Origin: a virus
Direction: 5' to 3' (one strand)
IMG/VR virus record: IMGVR_UViG_3300031216_000041
Location: 1-30,847 of that record
Length of the DNA: 30,847 bases
Below are positions 1 to 7,606 of this stretch, one piece after another; the stretch's first letter is position 1, and each line of letters opens with the position of its first letter. Made by a program: the position numbers and the translations under genes. The notes under the pieces were generated by a model. It was not told the DNA's origin. It worked only from the letters and a program-made list of their open reading frames with translations, and searched no databases.

Positions 1-213
1 CTTTCGGTGCATCGAGCCAAAAATGATTTTTCCGACTCCCCCCTCATATACTTGATATACAGATGATTAATGCTAATTTATTTAGCAATATAGGCGGTGT
101 TTTGGCTGTTATTTTTAGTTTTTTGGGTGTGAATTTGGCGCAATAATGCGCTTAATAACGGTAAGTGGGTGCTATAAATACGATAAATAGGCGTAGAATG
201 AGCACTATTTTGC

Positions 214-369
214 CTATGTGGGCTTTTCTGGTGGTGATATGGGTGGTGGAAGCTGCTGAGACGTGCATTTGATGCCTGTGATGGCCTGCACCTCTGCGAG
301 TAGCAGTCCGAGCTGAGCTCTGGTGATACGGCGTACGGTGAAGGTGATCTTGTAGCTGGATGTGCTCAT
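214..369 (-). CDS. Small hypothetical protein (51 aa)
   Basis: Unrecognised. I start it at the ATG giving MSTSSYKITF because that ATG overlaps the stop codon of the upstream small gene (TAATG), a typical phage coupling. The peptide has a basic, helix-prone first half (TVRRITRAQLGLLLAEVQ) and a proline-rich tail ending SPPEKPT. A longer start at 402 is possible but would run further into the upstream gene. It lies at the downstream end of the minus-strand phage genes. No function can be assigned. Confidence 0.4.
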   Translation of the reverse strand: MSTSSYKITFTVRRITRAQLGLLLAEVQAITGIKCTSQQLPPPISPPEKPT

Positions 370-533
370 TACTTCACGGGATTGGCTACTACCTCGCCAC
401 ACTCAGGGTAATAGCCTGTAGTACCGCGAAGGATGATCTGACATGTGGCTGATATACGCCCGTCGGCCTGGCAAGGTGGCTGCACCTGGTAAAATGTGCC
501 TTCATGCCGTATGGTCTTTATCGCTGCTGACAT
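369..533 (-). CDS. Small hypothetical protein (54 aa), two CxnC pairs
   Basis: A 54-codon frame beginning MSAAIKTIRH and ending ANPVK, whose stop overlaps the start of the next small gene by one base. It has three cysteines (near residues 21, 31 and 45) and a strand-like middle part (ISATCQIILRGTTGYY). The overlap with its neighbour and the absence of stops suggest a real two-gene unit, but I do not recognise the family. Confidence 0.4.
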   Translation of the reverse strand: MSAAIKTIRHEGTFYQVQPPCQADGRISATCQIILRGTTGYYPECGEVVANPVK

Positions 534-542
534 GTAGCTAAG

Positions 543-934
543 ATGCTACACAATAGGAATGTGGGAAAGGACAAAAAACCAGAGAATCAGACTACTGATG
601 TAGGTATAGACACGCGTCAAAAGACGCGCGCCAGCCTTGAGATAATTCATATTCAACAGTTGATCTTAATGCTCTGATTAGTTTTAATGGAACTCAATTT
701 GAGATTACCAACCTTGACGAATTTGACTATGTGAATGCTCAAATTGAGATCAACTCAAAATATGAGTATGTAGCGGACAGGATAAGGCCTGGTGAGACCT
801 TACAAATTGGGATGATGAACTTTGCCGATAGTGACGGACAGAGACTGTTACCATCAATCAAGCCGGGTATCATTACCATATACTGTTACCTAGAATTGGG
901 AGGAAAAGGCTATTTGTACTCTGATAATAATTAG
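543..934 (+). pseudogene. Plus-strand gene remnant split by a palindromic repeat
   Basis: The only coding-looking sequence on the plus strand. A frame starting with the ATG at 543 (MLHNRNVGKDKKPENQ) runs into the palindrome at 609-636 and ends near 676. The coding character then continues in another frame from about 640 (DNSYSTVDLNALISFNG) to the stop at 932-934, with no usable ATG of its own. The simplest reading is one gene whose frame was broken when the palindrome inserted. Part of it could instead be a short GTG-started ORF from 731. Function unknown. Confidence 0.35.
609..636. repeat. Short interspersed palindrome (GCGTC stem)
   Basis: GCGTC-AAAA-GACGC hairpin followed by the conserved GCGCCAGC flank. 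It belongs to a family of about fifteen copies in the window whose stems differ but stay self-complementary. Here it sits at the break between the two halves of the plus-strand gene remnant. Confidence 0.7.
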
Positions 935-942
935 CGCCTATT

Positions 943-1320
943 TTACTTAATTATAGATGGAACCGAATCTTTCATCACGCCGAGGAACTGGCCGGTCTCG
1001 ATATCCTTGATGTAGACGGTGGTGCCTTCGGCGAAGTGTAACTTGAGCCTGAAGTATCGGTATCCGTTACGAATGAAGGCGAGATGCTTGGCTTCTGTAT
1101 CTCCCCATATTTCGGGATATATTAACATAACATTTCCCTCAATTCGTATTAGTTGCTTTTCAATTAGAGAATTCATGCCATTAATCACCTTCTGGTGATG
1201 ATCAACGACTGTTTTTGATCGCTTGAGAGCGCTATTGAATGCTTTTACTGCTTTGCCTGATACCATATACATATAATTAATCAGATGATTTGTGATAACT
1301 CTCACCTGTGAAAATAACAC
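943..1320 (-). CDS. Hypothetical protein (up to 125 aa)
   Basis: The longest frame starts at a GTG (1320). The ATG giving MYMVSGKAVK inside it is an equally good start. The N-terminal part is AT-rich and helical (FNSALKRSKTVVDHHQKVIN). The C-terminal 50 residues are a basic, beta-rich segment with a GTTVYIKDIETGQFLGV stretch, the kind of small beta-barrel seen at the C-terminus of Mu-type transposases and in other nucleic-acid binding proteins. That resemblance is only suggestive. A rho-independent terminator lies upstream at 1417-1446, so it is not in one transcription unit with the genes to its right. Confidence 0.45.
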   Translation of the reverse strand: MLFSQVRVITNHLINYMYMVSGKAVKAFNSALKRSKTVVDHHQKVINGMNSLIEKQLIRIEGNVMLIYPEIWGDTEAKHLAFIRNGYRYFRLKLHFAEGTTVYIKDIETGQFLGVMKDSVPSIIK

Positions 1321-1416
1321 AATTAGATAAAAAAAGTAATTAAATATTTTTTTTGATCCCTAGCTTAATACGGCGGTGGTAGACCTACGGTCACCCAATC
1401 GCGGTATTAATCGTCG

Positions 1417-1446
1417 AAAAAAGCCCCTGCCAAATAGCAGAGGCTT
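1417..1446 (-). terminator. Rho-independent terminator
   Basis: On the minus strand, GCCTCTGC-TATTTG-GCAGGGGC (one mismatch) is followed directly by TTTTTT. It closes the structural transcription unit after the gene at 1544-1969. The rest of 1321-1543 holds only this hairpin and the palindrome at 1520-1543. Confidence 0.75.
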
Positions 1447-1519
1447 CAACCAGCGTAAGTCCAATATAACCACGTGATGAAGGTAGCTATTGTGGTAACA
1501 TAGGGAAAGGACAGGACGA

Positions 1520-1543
1520 GGCACGGAAGTAACTTCCGCGCCA
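1520..1543. repeat. Short interspersed palindrome (GGAAGT stem)
   Basis: GGAAGT/ACTTCC stem with the GGCAC and GCGCCA flanks of the family. It lies immediately after the stop of the 1544-1969 gene. Confidence 0.65.
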
Positions 1544-1969
1544 CTAAAAGCTGAGTGCCATGGACCATCCGGAGAAGCCTCCGAAGGTATTGTACTCAGG
1601 ATCGATGTGAATCGACTGAGGGTTGAGCCTATAGAAGATACTACAGCCATCTGTGGCTTTGTCGATCAGGCGATCTTTGAGAATCTCTAGCACTGCCTGA
1701 GTACGCTCATAGATGTTGAGATCTTCGGCATCTGTGGCTCCTGTCTTGTACTTCTCTATCACGAAGAAAAAGGTAGTGGCGTCATCAACGCTCATATTGA
1801 GCTTGCCGGAGGTATCGAAACTGGGCACGACTACTACCAGCTGAATGCCGTCGGCATCTTTGAGCCTATTGACGGCTTGCTTCTCTGTGGTGACTCGCTT
1901 GTATTGTAGATCGTCAATACCCGCGATGAGGGCTTTGATCTCGGTATCGAATGTGGTGATGCTGATCAT
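1544..1969 (-). CDS. Phage neck/tail-completion-type protein (141 aa)
   Basis: It starts MISITTFDTEIKALI. It is about the size of phage head-tail joining or tail-terminator proteins and lies downstream of portal-linked genes, where such proteins usually sit. The composition suggests an alpha/beta fold: a strand-rich centre (GIQLVVVVPSF, TTFFFVIEKY), a helix (QAVLEILKDRLIDKA) and a C-terminal FGGFSGWSMALSF that resembles the last strand of tail-terminator proteins. No diagnostic motif is present, so the role is inferred from position and size. A terminator (1987-2010) separates it from the upstream gene. Confidence 0.5.
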   Translation of the reverse strand: MISITTFDTEIKALIAGIDDLQYKRVTTEKQAVNRLKDADGIQLVVVVPSFDTSGKLNMSVDDATTFFFVIEKYKTGATDAEDLNIYERTQAVLEILKDRLIDKATDGCSIFYRLNPQSIHIDPEYNTFGGFSGWSMALSF

Positions 1970-1986
1970 AGTGGTGGCTTTGAATT

Positions 1987-2010
1987 AAGAAAAGCCCCAA
2001 ATGGGGCTTT
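1987..2010 (-). terminator. Rho-independent terminator
   Basis: On the minus strand, AAAGCCCC-ATTT-GGGGCTTT is followed by TCTT. It lies directly after the stop of the 2014-2400 gene. Confidence 0.75.
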
Positions 2011-2013
2011 AGA

Positions 2014-2400
2014 TTAGCTGATATCGGAATCCTGACTCAATCCATCTCTAGCAAACCGATAGATTAATGTCGTAGCGTCAATTGGCTCAATTGTCACTTG
2101 ATTAGAGTTGGTACCAGTTTTGAACGAAACGATTGGTGGATCTCTACCTCTGATGGTGACGAATCCAATAACCGGAACCTTCGGGGAATCTCCCTCGGAA
2201 ATCCTAATCGGAGTGCCATCAAAAACCCTATAATCAAAATCAGACACCAGCAAATCAATGCTCATGTGGAAATCGATACTCGGGGTATGGGCAGAGATTA
2301 ATACATCACTCTCGCTGATGTGCGATGCATAGGTACTGGTAAGACCTACGGCTATTGTCAGCTGTAAGCTGATGGATAGCAAAAGAATGAAAAATCTCAT
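2014..2400 (-). CDS. Secreted hypothetical protein (128 aa)
   Basis: It begins with an N-terminal signal peptide or membrane anchor: MR, then a hydrophobic run FFILLLSISLQLTIAVGL, then a small-residue TYAS region around residues 22-26 that would suit signal peptidase cleavage. There is no lipobox cysteine. The remaining ~100 residues look beta-rich (VPVIGFVTIRGRD, NQVTIEPIDATTLIYRF). It sits alone between a repeat cluster upstream and a terminator downstream, so it may be a small cargo gene rather than a virion component. Confidence 0.5.
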   Translation of the reverse strand: MRFFILLLSISLQLTIAVGLTSTYASHISESDVLISAHTPSIDFHMSIDLLVSDFDYRVFDGTPIRISEGDSPKVPVIGFVTIRGRDPPIVSFKTGTNSNQVTIEPIDATTLIYRFARDGLSQDSDIS

Positions 2401-2432
2401 GAGGGGAAGTTCTGAAATAATGTGGCGAACAA

Positions 2433-2524
2433 AAGGACACCCTTCGGAAAGCTCAGGGTGACGGAAAGATTAGAAGTGTGTTGTTGGTGAAAACACCAAC
2501 AACGGCTCAGGGTGACGGAAAGAT
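2433..2524. repeat. Nested repeat cluster with a perfect 10-bp hairpin
   Basis: Two copies of a CTCAGGGTGACGGAAAGAT element (around 2451 and 2506) flank a perfect palindrome GTTGTTGGTG-AAAA-CACCAACAAC at 2480-2503. The first copy has the ACACCCTTCGGAAAGCTCAGGGTGAC form of a repeat widespread in bacterial genomes. No gene lies in 2401-2569. Confidence 0.7.
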
Positions 2525-2535
2525 GGGGAAGGTAA

Positions 2536-2562
2536 GGCACGCGTGACACACGCGCGCCAGCC
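2536..2562. repeat. Short interspersed palindrome (GCGTG stem)
   Basis: Typical family member: GCGTG-ACA-CACGC stem and GCGCCAGC flank, directly after the stop of the 2570-3589 gene. Confidence 0.75.
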
Positions 2563-2569
2563 TTAACGA

Positions 2570-3589
2570 CTATCGGCCTTTGGCTTGGTGCTTCATCTTG
2601 AGGCGCTGATTTTCGCGATGCTGCTCGTACATATATAGGAGTACATCGAACAGGCCTGCCTTGTCTGTGTCTTCTACACGTCCGAAGATGCCTTCCTTGG
2701 CTACTGTATATAGGATGCTGACCCAGGCAGCAGCTGAGCCCTGATCGGGACGCTTTGCCTTGCCGGTATCTTTGGGCTTGGGGAATAGCCGACTGAGATT
2801 GATCGTACGGCCTCCGACGGTCAGTTCTGAGGTCTGGATGTAGCTGATCACATAGGTGAACCAGAGCAGTGTGGCCAGCTTTATCACGGGAGGCATCCGT
2901 CTGGCTAACCTCGCATGGATGGTGATCATCGATCTATCGAAAGGTACGCGAACTTTCCCTGCAGGGGACTTGACCAAAGGGCGATAGAGACAGGCAATAA
3001 ATCGATTGAGTTGGGATTCTAAAGCCTGGTCTGGCTCCTGATCGCGGCGCATGTCGAAGTATTCGTCGAGCTCTTCGAGGGCTGCTCTGAATTCGCCAAA
3101 GCTGACGTCATGGAGTAAATCGCCGGGACCTTGCAGGCGGCCAACTTTAGGAAAGTGGTTGAGGACTGTGTCGTAGTTGATCTCTAAGGAGGGCTCGGAA
3201 GTATCTTCCGGGCTATTGGGCACGCGTGACACACGCGCGCCAGCGGTGGTCTCTTCATGTTTACCCTTCGACGGGCTCAGGGTGACATGATGAGATGAGG
3301 ATTTGAAAATGAAGGCGGTGAGTTCATTGGCGAGGTGGTAGATGTTTTGATTTTTGTGATCTACCCATGCCTGGCTCATGATCCGCTCTAGCATGATGGA
3401 TCGCCAGCTACGGCGGATATCTGCAATAATGTAGAACACCCGGACTCGCCAATCTAACTCTGAGATCGCACCCGCTGCGGTAAGGCTGCATAGGGCGAGG
3501 ATCTTCCTGATCTTGGCTGCCGGTAGTTCATCCCAGTGGGAGGGAACTTGCTGTTGGATATCACGATCTGGAATTTCGAGGGTATTCAT
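2570..3589 (-). CDS. Phage structural-region hypothetical protein with repeat-encoded insert (339 aa)
   Basis: It starts MNTLEIPDRDIQQQ. Mostly helical: residues ~20-95 and ~140-339 look like normal protein. Between them a low-complexity stretch (roughly 98-132) is encoded by two different repeat families: HVTLSPSKG from the CTCAGGGTGAC repeat, AGARVSRVPN from the GCGTG palindrome, then SPEDTSEPS from a GGAAGT-type copy. The repeats are in frame and keep the gene open, so they probably form a tolerated surface loop. The gene follows the portal and the 342-aa gene, which suggests a neck or tail-proximal role. I do not recognise the family. Confidence 0.65.
   Translation of the reverse strand: MNTLEIPDRDIQQQVPSHWDELPAAKIRKILALCSLTAAGAISELDWRVRVFYIIADIRRSWRSIMLERIMSQAWVDHKNQNIYHLANELTAFIFKSSSHHVTLSPSKGKHEETTAGARVSRVPNSPEDTSEPSLEINYDTVLNHFPKVGRLQGPGDLLHDVSFGEFRAALEELDEYFDMRRDQEPDQALESQLNRFIACLYRPLVKSPAGKVRVPFDRSMITIHARLARRMPPVIKLATLLWFTYVISYIQTSELTVGGRTINLSRLFPKPKDTGKAKRPDQGSAAAWVSILYTVAKEGIFGRVEDTDKAGLFDVLLYMYEQHRENQRLKMKHQAKGR
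3193..3286. repeat. Three repeats inside a coding gene
   Basis: A GGAAGT-type palindrome (about 3193-3212), a GCGTG-type palindrome (3218-3244) and a CCCTTCGACGGGCTCAGGGT element (3264-3286) lie head to tail within the 2570-3589 gene without breaking its frame. Confidence 0.75.
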
Positions 3590-3608
3590 CGGTTATATGC
3601 ATATAGAT

Positions 3609-3675
3609 GGGCACGCGTTGCAAACGCGCGCCAGCGGGGTGGAGAGATGGGCGCAAGTGAAACACTTGCGCCAGC
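3609..3675. repeat. Two adjacent palindromes with different stems
   Basis: 3609-3635 has a GCGTT-GCA-AACGC stem. 3649-3675 has a GGCGCAAGTG-AAA-CACTTGCGCC stem. Both keep the GGGC and GCGCCAGC flanks. They fill the gap between the 3698-4726 and 2570-3589 genes and show the base-pair covariation within the family most clearly. Confidence 0.75.
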
Positions 3676-3697
3676 TTACGAGATCGAGAATACTCAT

Positions 3698-4726
3698 TCA
3701 GGTTCTGAAGAATTTATTGGTTTCGTCGTTTTCCGGTAGGAGCTGATAATCAAGCGCTTCTGTGTCGTTGGCATTGAGGAGCCGCTTGATATCATCGAGG
3801 GCGTATTGCGCATCTTCCTTGAGCAGATTGCAATAGAGCTCGATCGATTGCGGTAGGGGTACCTGTGAGCTGGCACGTGACTGGGACATGCTATGAAACT
3901 GCTGGACGACTCCATGGGGTAGGAAATGGAGGGGCAATCGCTTAGCGGCCATGACCATGGCGAGTAGTGGCATGACCTTCTGTACAAGTGCCAGCAGCTC
4001 CTCTAAGTACTCACTGGTCTGATCGCCGGGCAGGCCGGAGGATGCGCCACTGCCGTCACTGCTGGTACTGTTGAAGTTTTGCCAATAGGCAATCAGCTTA
4101 GGAAACTCAGTGCCCAGGGCCTTCTTAATCGTACGGCGCTGGACTTCATCGATGAACGGCGTAACAGAGTAGAAAAACTTACTGCTGTGATCGATAGGAT
4201 AGGCCTGATGGAATAGATCTGCTGTGTTGACCAGGAGCTGGCGTGTAATCGTGCGATTGTCACTGGTGAGCCACTCGGTGATCTGCTGTGCTTCGAGGAA
4301 TTCGATCAGTCGATCGGTGACCTGGTGAATCTTGAGGATGTGGGCGGCATCATCGCGATCGAGCATCCACTCCCAGGCCATCTTTTCATTCTCGGTATCA
4401 ATCTTGACTTTGCGCCCAGTATCCTCATGGCTGACCATGTTGGACTGATAGTAGCGGAATGTGGCCATGTAAGCGAGGGGCAACTGAAGATGCTCAACGA
4501 GCTGATCATCGGTATCATCGCCACTGCCATCGAGGGGATAGTCCTCAGAATGATAGTGGGTGATGGCGCGTGTGATCACAGCCGTGCCGACGAGCTTTGC
4601 CAACTCATCTTGTGCGAGGATCCAGTCGGTACGGATGCGAGTGAAGTCATTGTTTTGATAATACGATCCTGTAAGATTGCGAATCTCAGTGGCACCTTCA
4701 GAAGCTTTATTGATGAGTAGGTTCAT
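3698..4726 (-). CDS. Phage head/neck-associated protein (342 aa)
   Basis: It starts MNLLINKASEGATEI, its ATG overlapping the portal stop (ATGA). It is helical, rich in aromatic and acidic residues, with an Asp/Gly/Ser-rich linker around residues 66-75 and a second one (SSDGSGASSG) near 225. It resembles the uncharacterised proteins that follow the portal gene in Bacteroidetes phages (DUF6712-like by general look, not confirmed). A connector or completion role is inferred from its coupling to the portal. Confidence 0.6.
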   Translation of the reverse strand: MNLLINKASEGATEIRNLTGSYYQNNDFTRIRTDWILAQDELAKLVGTAVITRAITHYHSEDYPLDGSGDDTDDQLVEHLQLPLAYMATFRYYQSNMVSHEDTGRKVKIDTENEKMAWEWMLDRDDAAHILKIHQVTDRLIEFLEAQQITEWLTSDNRTITRQLLVNTADLFHQAYPIDHSSKFFYSVTPFIDEVQRRTIKKALGTEFPKLIAYWQNFNSTSSDGSGASSGLPGDQTSEYLEELLALVQKVMPLLAMVMAAKRLPLHFLPHGVVQQFHSMSQSRASSQVPLPQSIELYCNLLKEDAQYALDDIKRLLNANDTEALDYQLLPENDETNKFFRT

Positions 4727-6105
4727 TTTTTCTCAGCGGTTTCTTTGACACGATCTTTGGGGGCGAGCTCCTGCTCTTTCATGACGGTATGATGATAGAA
4801 TCCCATGCGGATATCCGTACTAGGAAAATTGGCAGCTATGGCCTGATTGATGGGCTCGAAGACTACTTCCTCGGGTATAGTGGTATCGGATGCCATGTAT
4901 AGCTTGAGTGCATAGAGCATTTGAGACCCACTGGACAGCTGACCATTGACAATGATATTGGAGAGCGAGGGGTGCAAGCCCATGCCAGAGGTGGTAGCTG
5001 AATCGGCCTTTTCGGCAATCTTGATTTGGGCATCAACAAAGTCTTTGATCTTCTGATCAATACTCTCCACCTTCCAAGAGGCGAGATTGCCCTCTTCGTC
5101 GTGGAAGTCTACGGTCTCTATGAACTTGCCTGTATTTTTCTTACCAGCCAATACTTTGGCCATGCTCTTGAATATTTCATCCTTGAGTTCGTCGAGCTTT
5201 TTATCAATATACGCCTCAGTCTTATCGGCGTGTACTTTTTCCAGTTTTTCCCGCTTTGACTCCCAGTACTGGGCTGGTGAGTGGATGTGGTAGGCGCTGG
5301 TAATGCCATTGTCTGATAAGTAGGCAAGAATGGCAGGGATATCGGAGCTACGCTGGATCCAGTTCAAGCTACCGTAATAGGATGGCTTGGCATAGAAGCT
5401 CATGCCGAAGCTGTACTTGGAATGGTAGCCTACAGAAACACGATGCTTGAAGGGAGCATAAGGATCATAGACAGGGTAAGTGATAATACCTGTGTCGATG
5501 CAATTCTGCGTAAAGTCACCGACATATATCTGCTTGACGCTCTCTAGTCGCTTGTAGCCCTGATCAGGCCAGGCGAGACGGGCGTCAGTGCCGGGGATGA
5601 CTTCCAGCTTATTGATCCAGGTCTTACGGCCAATGCGAGATCCGCGATTGAGATATCGCTTGGCATAGACACCTTTCATATACTTGTACTCGACCATGGC
5701 CATGTCGATGAATCTCTTGTATGCCCAGCTGTCGAGCCATGCCTGAATAGGTTTGTCTTCGACATACTCGCGACTCAACTGTCCATCAGCATGCTTTATA
5801 CGGTAAAGTGCCGGTCCATCGCCGTAGAGTAGTCCAATCTCACGCTCCAGAATACCCGGGGCGAGGTTGTTGTCATCCATGATATCACGGATAACATCGG
5901 GTAGATTATTGTTGACGCCATGGGGCACGATCTTTTTACCCATAACGATAACGGCATCTGCCTCCCAGTCAACTTTCTTATTGAGTAGGCTCTTGGTGAA
6001 CTGATCGTAGCTGGAGTCGGTGTAGTCGGCAGTCACGGCGAATACTCCGACCTGGGTATCAATGACGGTAGCTTTTTCGCTGATTTTTTTGACGGAGTGC
6101 TTCAT
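4723..6105 (-). CDS. Portal protein (460 aa)
   Basis: It starts MKHSVKKISEKATVI, its ATG overlapping the stop of the small Zn protein (ATGA). Portal-like features: length, an N-terminal domain with a turn-rich HGVNNNLPDVI segment, a segment at about 85-100 (APGILEREIGLLYGDGPALY), a central beta region, a long charged helix (EKLEKVHADKTEAYIDKKLDELKDEI, about residues 275-300) suiting the portal stem, and a C-terminal PSTDIRMGFYHHTVMKEQELA. It would form the dodecameric ring through which terminase packages DNA. In this phage it is separated from the terminase genes by an accessory insert. The call rests on size, order and overall pattern. Confidence 0.7.
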   Translation of the reverse strand: MKHSVKKISEKATVIDTQVGVFAVTADYTDSSYDQFTKSLLNKKVDWEADAVIVMGKKIVPHGVNNNLPDVIRDIMDDNNLAPGILEREIGLLYGDGPALYRIKHADGQLSREYVEDKPIQAWLDSWAYKRFIDMAMVEYKYMKGVYAKRYLNRGSRIGRKTWINKLEVIPGTDARLAWPDQGYKRLESVKQIYVGDFTQNCIDTGIITYPVYDPYAPFKHRVSVGYHSKYSFGMSFYAKPSYYGSLNWIQRSSDIPAILAYLSDNGITSAYHIHSPAQYWESKREKLEKVHADKTEAYIDKKLDELKDEIFKSMAKVLAGKKNTGKFIETVDFHDEEGNLASWKVESIDQKIKDFVDAQIKIAEKADSATTSGMGLHPSLSNIIVNGQLSSGSQMLYALKLYMASDTTIPEEVVFEPINQAIAANFPSTDIRMGFYHHTVMKEQELAPKDRVKETAEKK

Positions 6106-6290
6106 AAGGTGTCAGTCTTTATTGTGGGGCATTTGGTGCATACATTGGATACATCACGACCGTGGCCGCAAAACTGGCACTGGGCTAGCTTGGCAGGGGA
6201 TGCTGCAATTAATGCCTGTAGTGACTGTACTCGCTTCGCAGGTCTATATCTGGAAGGAGTAGTCCGATGAATGGAATGTTTTTTAGTCAT
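6102..6290 (-). CDS. Small zinc-ribbon-like protein (62 aa)
   Basis: Coupled at both ends by ATGA overlaps, so almost certainly translated. The N-terminal half is basic (HSIHRTTPSRYRPAKRVQ). The C-terminal half carries CQFCGHGRDVSNVCTKC, two CxxC pairs 9 residues apart that would form a zinc knuckle. It sits between the 6287 gene and the portal. It may bind nucleic acid or a partner protein; no specific role is evident. Confidence 0.6.
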   Translation of the reverse strand: MTKKHSIHRTTPSRYRPAKRVQSLQALIAASPAKLAQCQFCGHGRDVSNVCTKCPTIKTDTL

Positions 6291-6634
6291 GTGAGTTGGA
6301 TTTTACGGCCATTGAACAGCATGAGTGCGGGCTGGTAGAACCTGCGTGACTCTCCGGTATGTAGATCGATGTACTCTTCGATAATCTCGGCATTTTGGAA
6401 AGTGGCGGCTTTGGCTCTGGGCTTGAGACGAGCGGCCTTGACTTCTACTATTCCTTGGGAGACTTGCTTGGATCGGCTATAGCTCATAAAGGTAAAGCCA
6501 AAGGCTATACGCTTCTCAGATAGATCTCGCATCGTCTTGATCGCCTCAAAAACTGTCATGAGGTGAAGGTAGAAATAGGGGTAGGTGATGGAAAGGACAG
6601 GGGCTAGCTCATGTTTAGTGAGGACACGAACCAT
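6287..6634 (-). CDS. Phage hypothetical protein (115 aa)
   Basis: I start it at the ATG giving MVRVLTKHEL (6634). A longer frame opens at 6673, but those residues (VSRVPIYNL) are encoded by the palindrome at 6659-6685 and the flank after it. The protein is alpha/beta with a basic middle (VKAARLKPRAKAATF) and ends ALMLFNGRKIQLT. It is ATGA-coupled to the next gene and belongs to the portal transcription unit. Its first codons lie in a sequence resembling the 56-bp tandem repeat at 12728-12894. No family recognised. Confidence 0.55.
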   Translation of the reverse strand: MVRVLTKHELAPVLSITYPYFYLHLMTVFEAIKTMRDLSEKRIAFGFTFMSYSRSKQVSQGIVEVKAARLKPRAKAATFQNAEIIEEYIDLHTGESRRFYQPALMLFNGRKIQLT

Positions 6635-6658
6635 GGCGAGGGATGTCAGATTATAGAT

Positions 6659-6685
6659 GGGCACGCGTGACACACGCGCGCCAGC
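6659..6685. repeat. Short interspersed palindrome (GCGTG stem)
   Basis: Same sequence type as the copies at 2536, 3218 and 13442. It marks the boundary between the portal unit and the AT-rich insert to the right. Confidence 0.75.
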
Positions 6686-6719
6686 TGTGGGGCACGCTCA
6701 AGCTGAATGATAGCTCAGC

Positions 6720-7014
6720 GTTGTAGGTAATAAGCCTACTCCTGCCATCCTCCAAGTATAGGTGTCAGGGCTTTCATTTCGTCAAGTGTTACGGGCTTGC
6801 GATTCATCTCCGAAATAGTCAAATCGCAAGCAAGTAACTTATCGCCTTCATAAGTAAATTCTACTTCTAAAACGCCCTTAGCGTATCGGTTTGTATTATA
6901 TTGGTCGTGTTCATACTTTTTTGTCAGTTCAAAACCAAGCCCTTTTAATTCATTTTCTGTCATTCTATTAAGTTTAAGTTGTTAATCAAATCCGTAGGCT
7001 TACATACCTACAAC
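6720..7014. repeat. 295-bp unit bounded by ~20-bp inverted repeats
   Basis: The left end begins GTTGTAGGTAATAAGCC (6720-6739). The right end is its near-perfect inverse, GGCTTACATACCTACAAC with a GTA extension (6994-7014), 19 of 21 positions matching. They bracket exactly one small gene (6736-6963), whose stop lies in the left repeat. The ends read GTTGTAG and CTACAAC, which also suits integron core-site ends (GTTRRRY and RYYYAAC). No obvious target-site duplication is seen. Confidence 0.6.
6736..6963 (-). CDS. Small hypothetical accessory protein (75 aa)
   Basis: It starts MTENELKGLGFELTKKY, looks beta-rich after a short helix (VLEVEFTYEGDKLLACDLTI), and ends TPILGGWQE. AT-rich, unlike the flanking phage genes. 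It is the only gene in the 295-bp inverted-repeat unit. The pattern of an N-terminal LKGLGFE helix then strands is common in small mobile-cassette proteins, but no function can be given. Confidence 0.6.
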   Translation of the reverse strand: MTENELKGLGFELTKKYEHDQYNTNRYAKGVLEVEFTYEGDKLLACDLTISEMNRKPVTLDEMKALTPILGGWQE

Positions 7015-7035
7015 ATCATGTATCACACATTAATA

Positions 7036-7224
7036 CTAACTTATTCCTTCAGTTAGAAATTTTCTAAAGTCCTCATTCATTTTTACATCAATAGGGTCTT
7101 TTATAATGTTTTCTTCTTTCGTTTTTCTGCTGCTTTTTTCTATTAAATAAGCAAGTAGAGTAAACTCATTTTCCTCTAAGTCTAATACTATTCTATTCTT
7201 ATGTTCATGCTTGTATATTATCAT
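7036..7224 (-). CDS. Small hypothetical accessory protein (62 aa)
   Basis: It starts MIIYKHEHKNRIVLDLEEN. A short strand region (RIVLDL), a helix (EFTLLAYLIEKSSRKTKEEN) and a charged tail with FRKFLTEGIS. AT-rich and lysine/glutamate-rich like its neighbours in the insert between terminase and portal. Unrecognised. Confidence 0.5.
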   Translation of the reverse strand: MIIYKHEHKNRIVLDLEENEFTLLAYLIEKSSRKTKEENIIKDPIDVKMNEDFRKFLTEGIS

Positions 7225-7312
7225 CTTCTCAAATTTATAAGTTATTAATCCCGTACTAATGCTAACAGCAGAATCAAGCTCAGATAGTGCTACACTATTT
7301 TTTCGTAGGTAT

Positions 7313-7606
7313 CTAGTCTTTTTCTTTTCTTTTTCCCCCTCCCTCCATTTTGGAAATTAAATCTTCCTGGTCAAGATGTTTCCCATCACGATTTGCTAAG
7401 TAGAAGTAACAATCAACCGCATTTATGTACGCAAGAAAATTGTCTATTGTGTAGTTACTAGATCCTTCTTCAATTGCCTGTATCACCTCAAATCTTATTC
7501 CGTACTCTTTAGTGATTTGGTAGGTGCTTATTTCTTTTTCTTCTCTAATTGATTTGAAATGCTCCCCAATCTTCTGACGAGCTATCTCTTTTACTTTTTT
7601 AAGCAT
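7313..7606 (-). CDS. XRE-type helix-turn-helix regulator (97 aa)
   Basis: I start it at the second ATG (MLKKVKEIARQKI, 7606), which overlaps the end of the upstream 50-aa gene. Residues ~13-65 (IGEHFKSIREEKEISTYQITKEYGI...FEVIQAIEEGSSNYTIDNFLAYINAV) match the five-helix Xre/Cro fold: the recognition helix would be IRFEVIQAIEEG and the final helices TIDNFLAYINAV. The basic C-terminus (KMEGGGKRKEKD) is unstructured. It is the third gene of a unit with a promoter at 8203-8233 and may regulate the insert. The upstream ATG at 7612 is possible. Confidence 0.65.
   Translation of the reverse strand: MLKKVKEIARQKIGEHFKSIREEKEISTYQITKEYGIRFEVIQAIEEGSSNYTIDNFLAYINAVDCYFYLANRDGKHLDQEDLISKMEGGGKRKEKD

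Noticed and set aside
1-213. Attachment site or phage end near the left edge
   Set aside because: Only a small GCGCA/TGCGC hairpin (around 137-151) and AT-rich sequence are visible; no partner repeat at the right edge.
943-1320. Mu-type transposase remnant
   Set aside because: Only a loose similarity in the last 50 residues; no catalytic DDE domain nearby.
7225-7312. Another attC-like site between two accessory genes
   Set aside because: There is a GTTAGC core and a short ATAGTG/CACTAT hairpin, but no matching AAC arm could be found.
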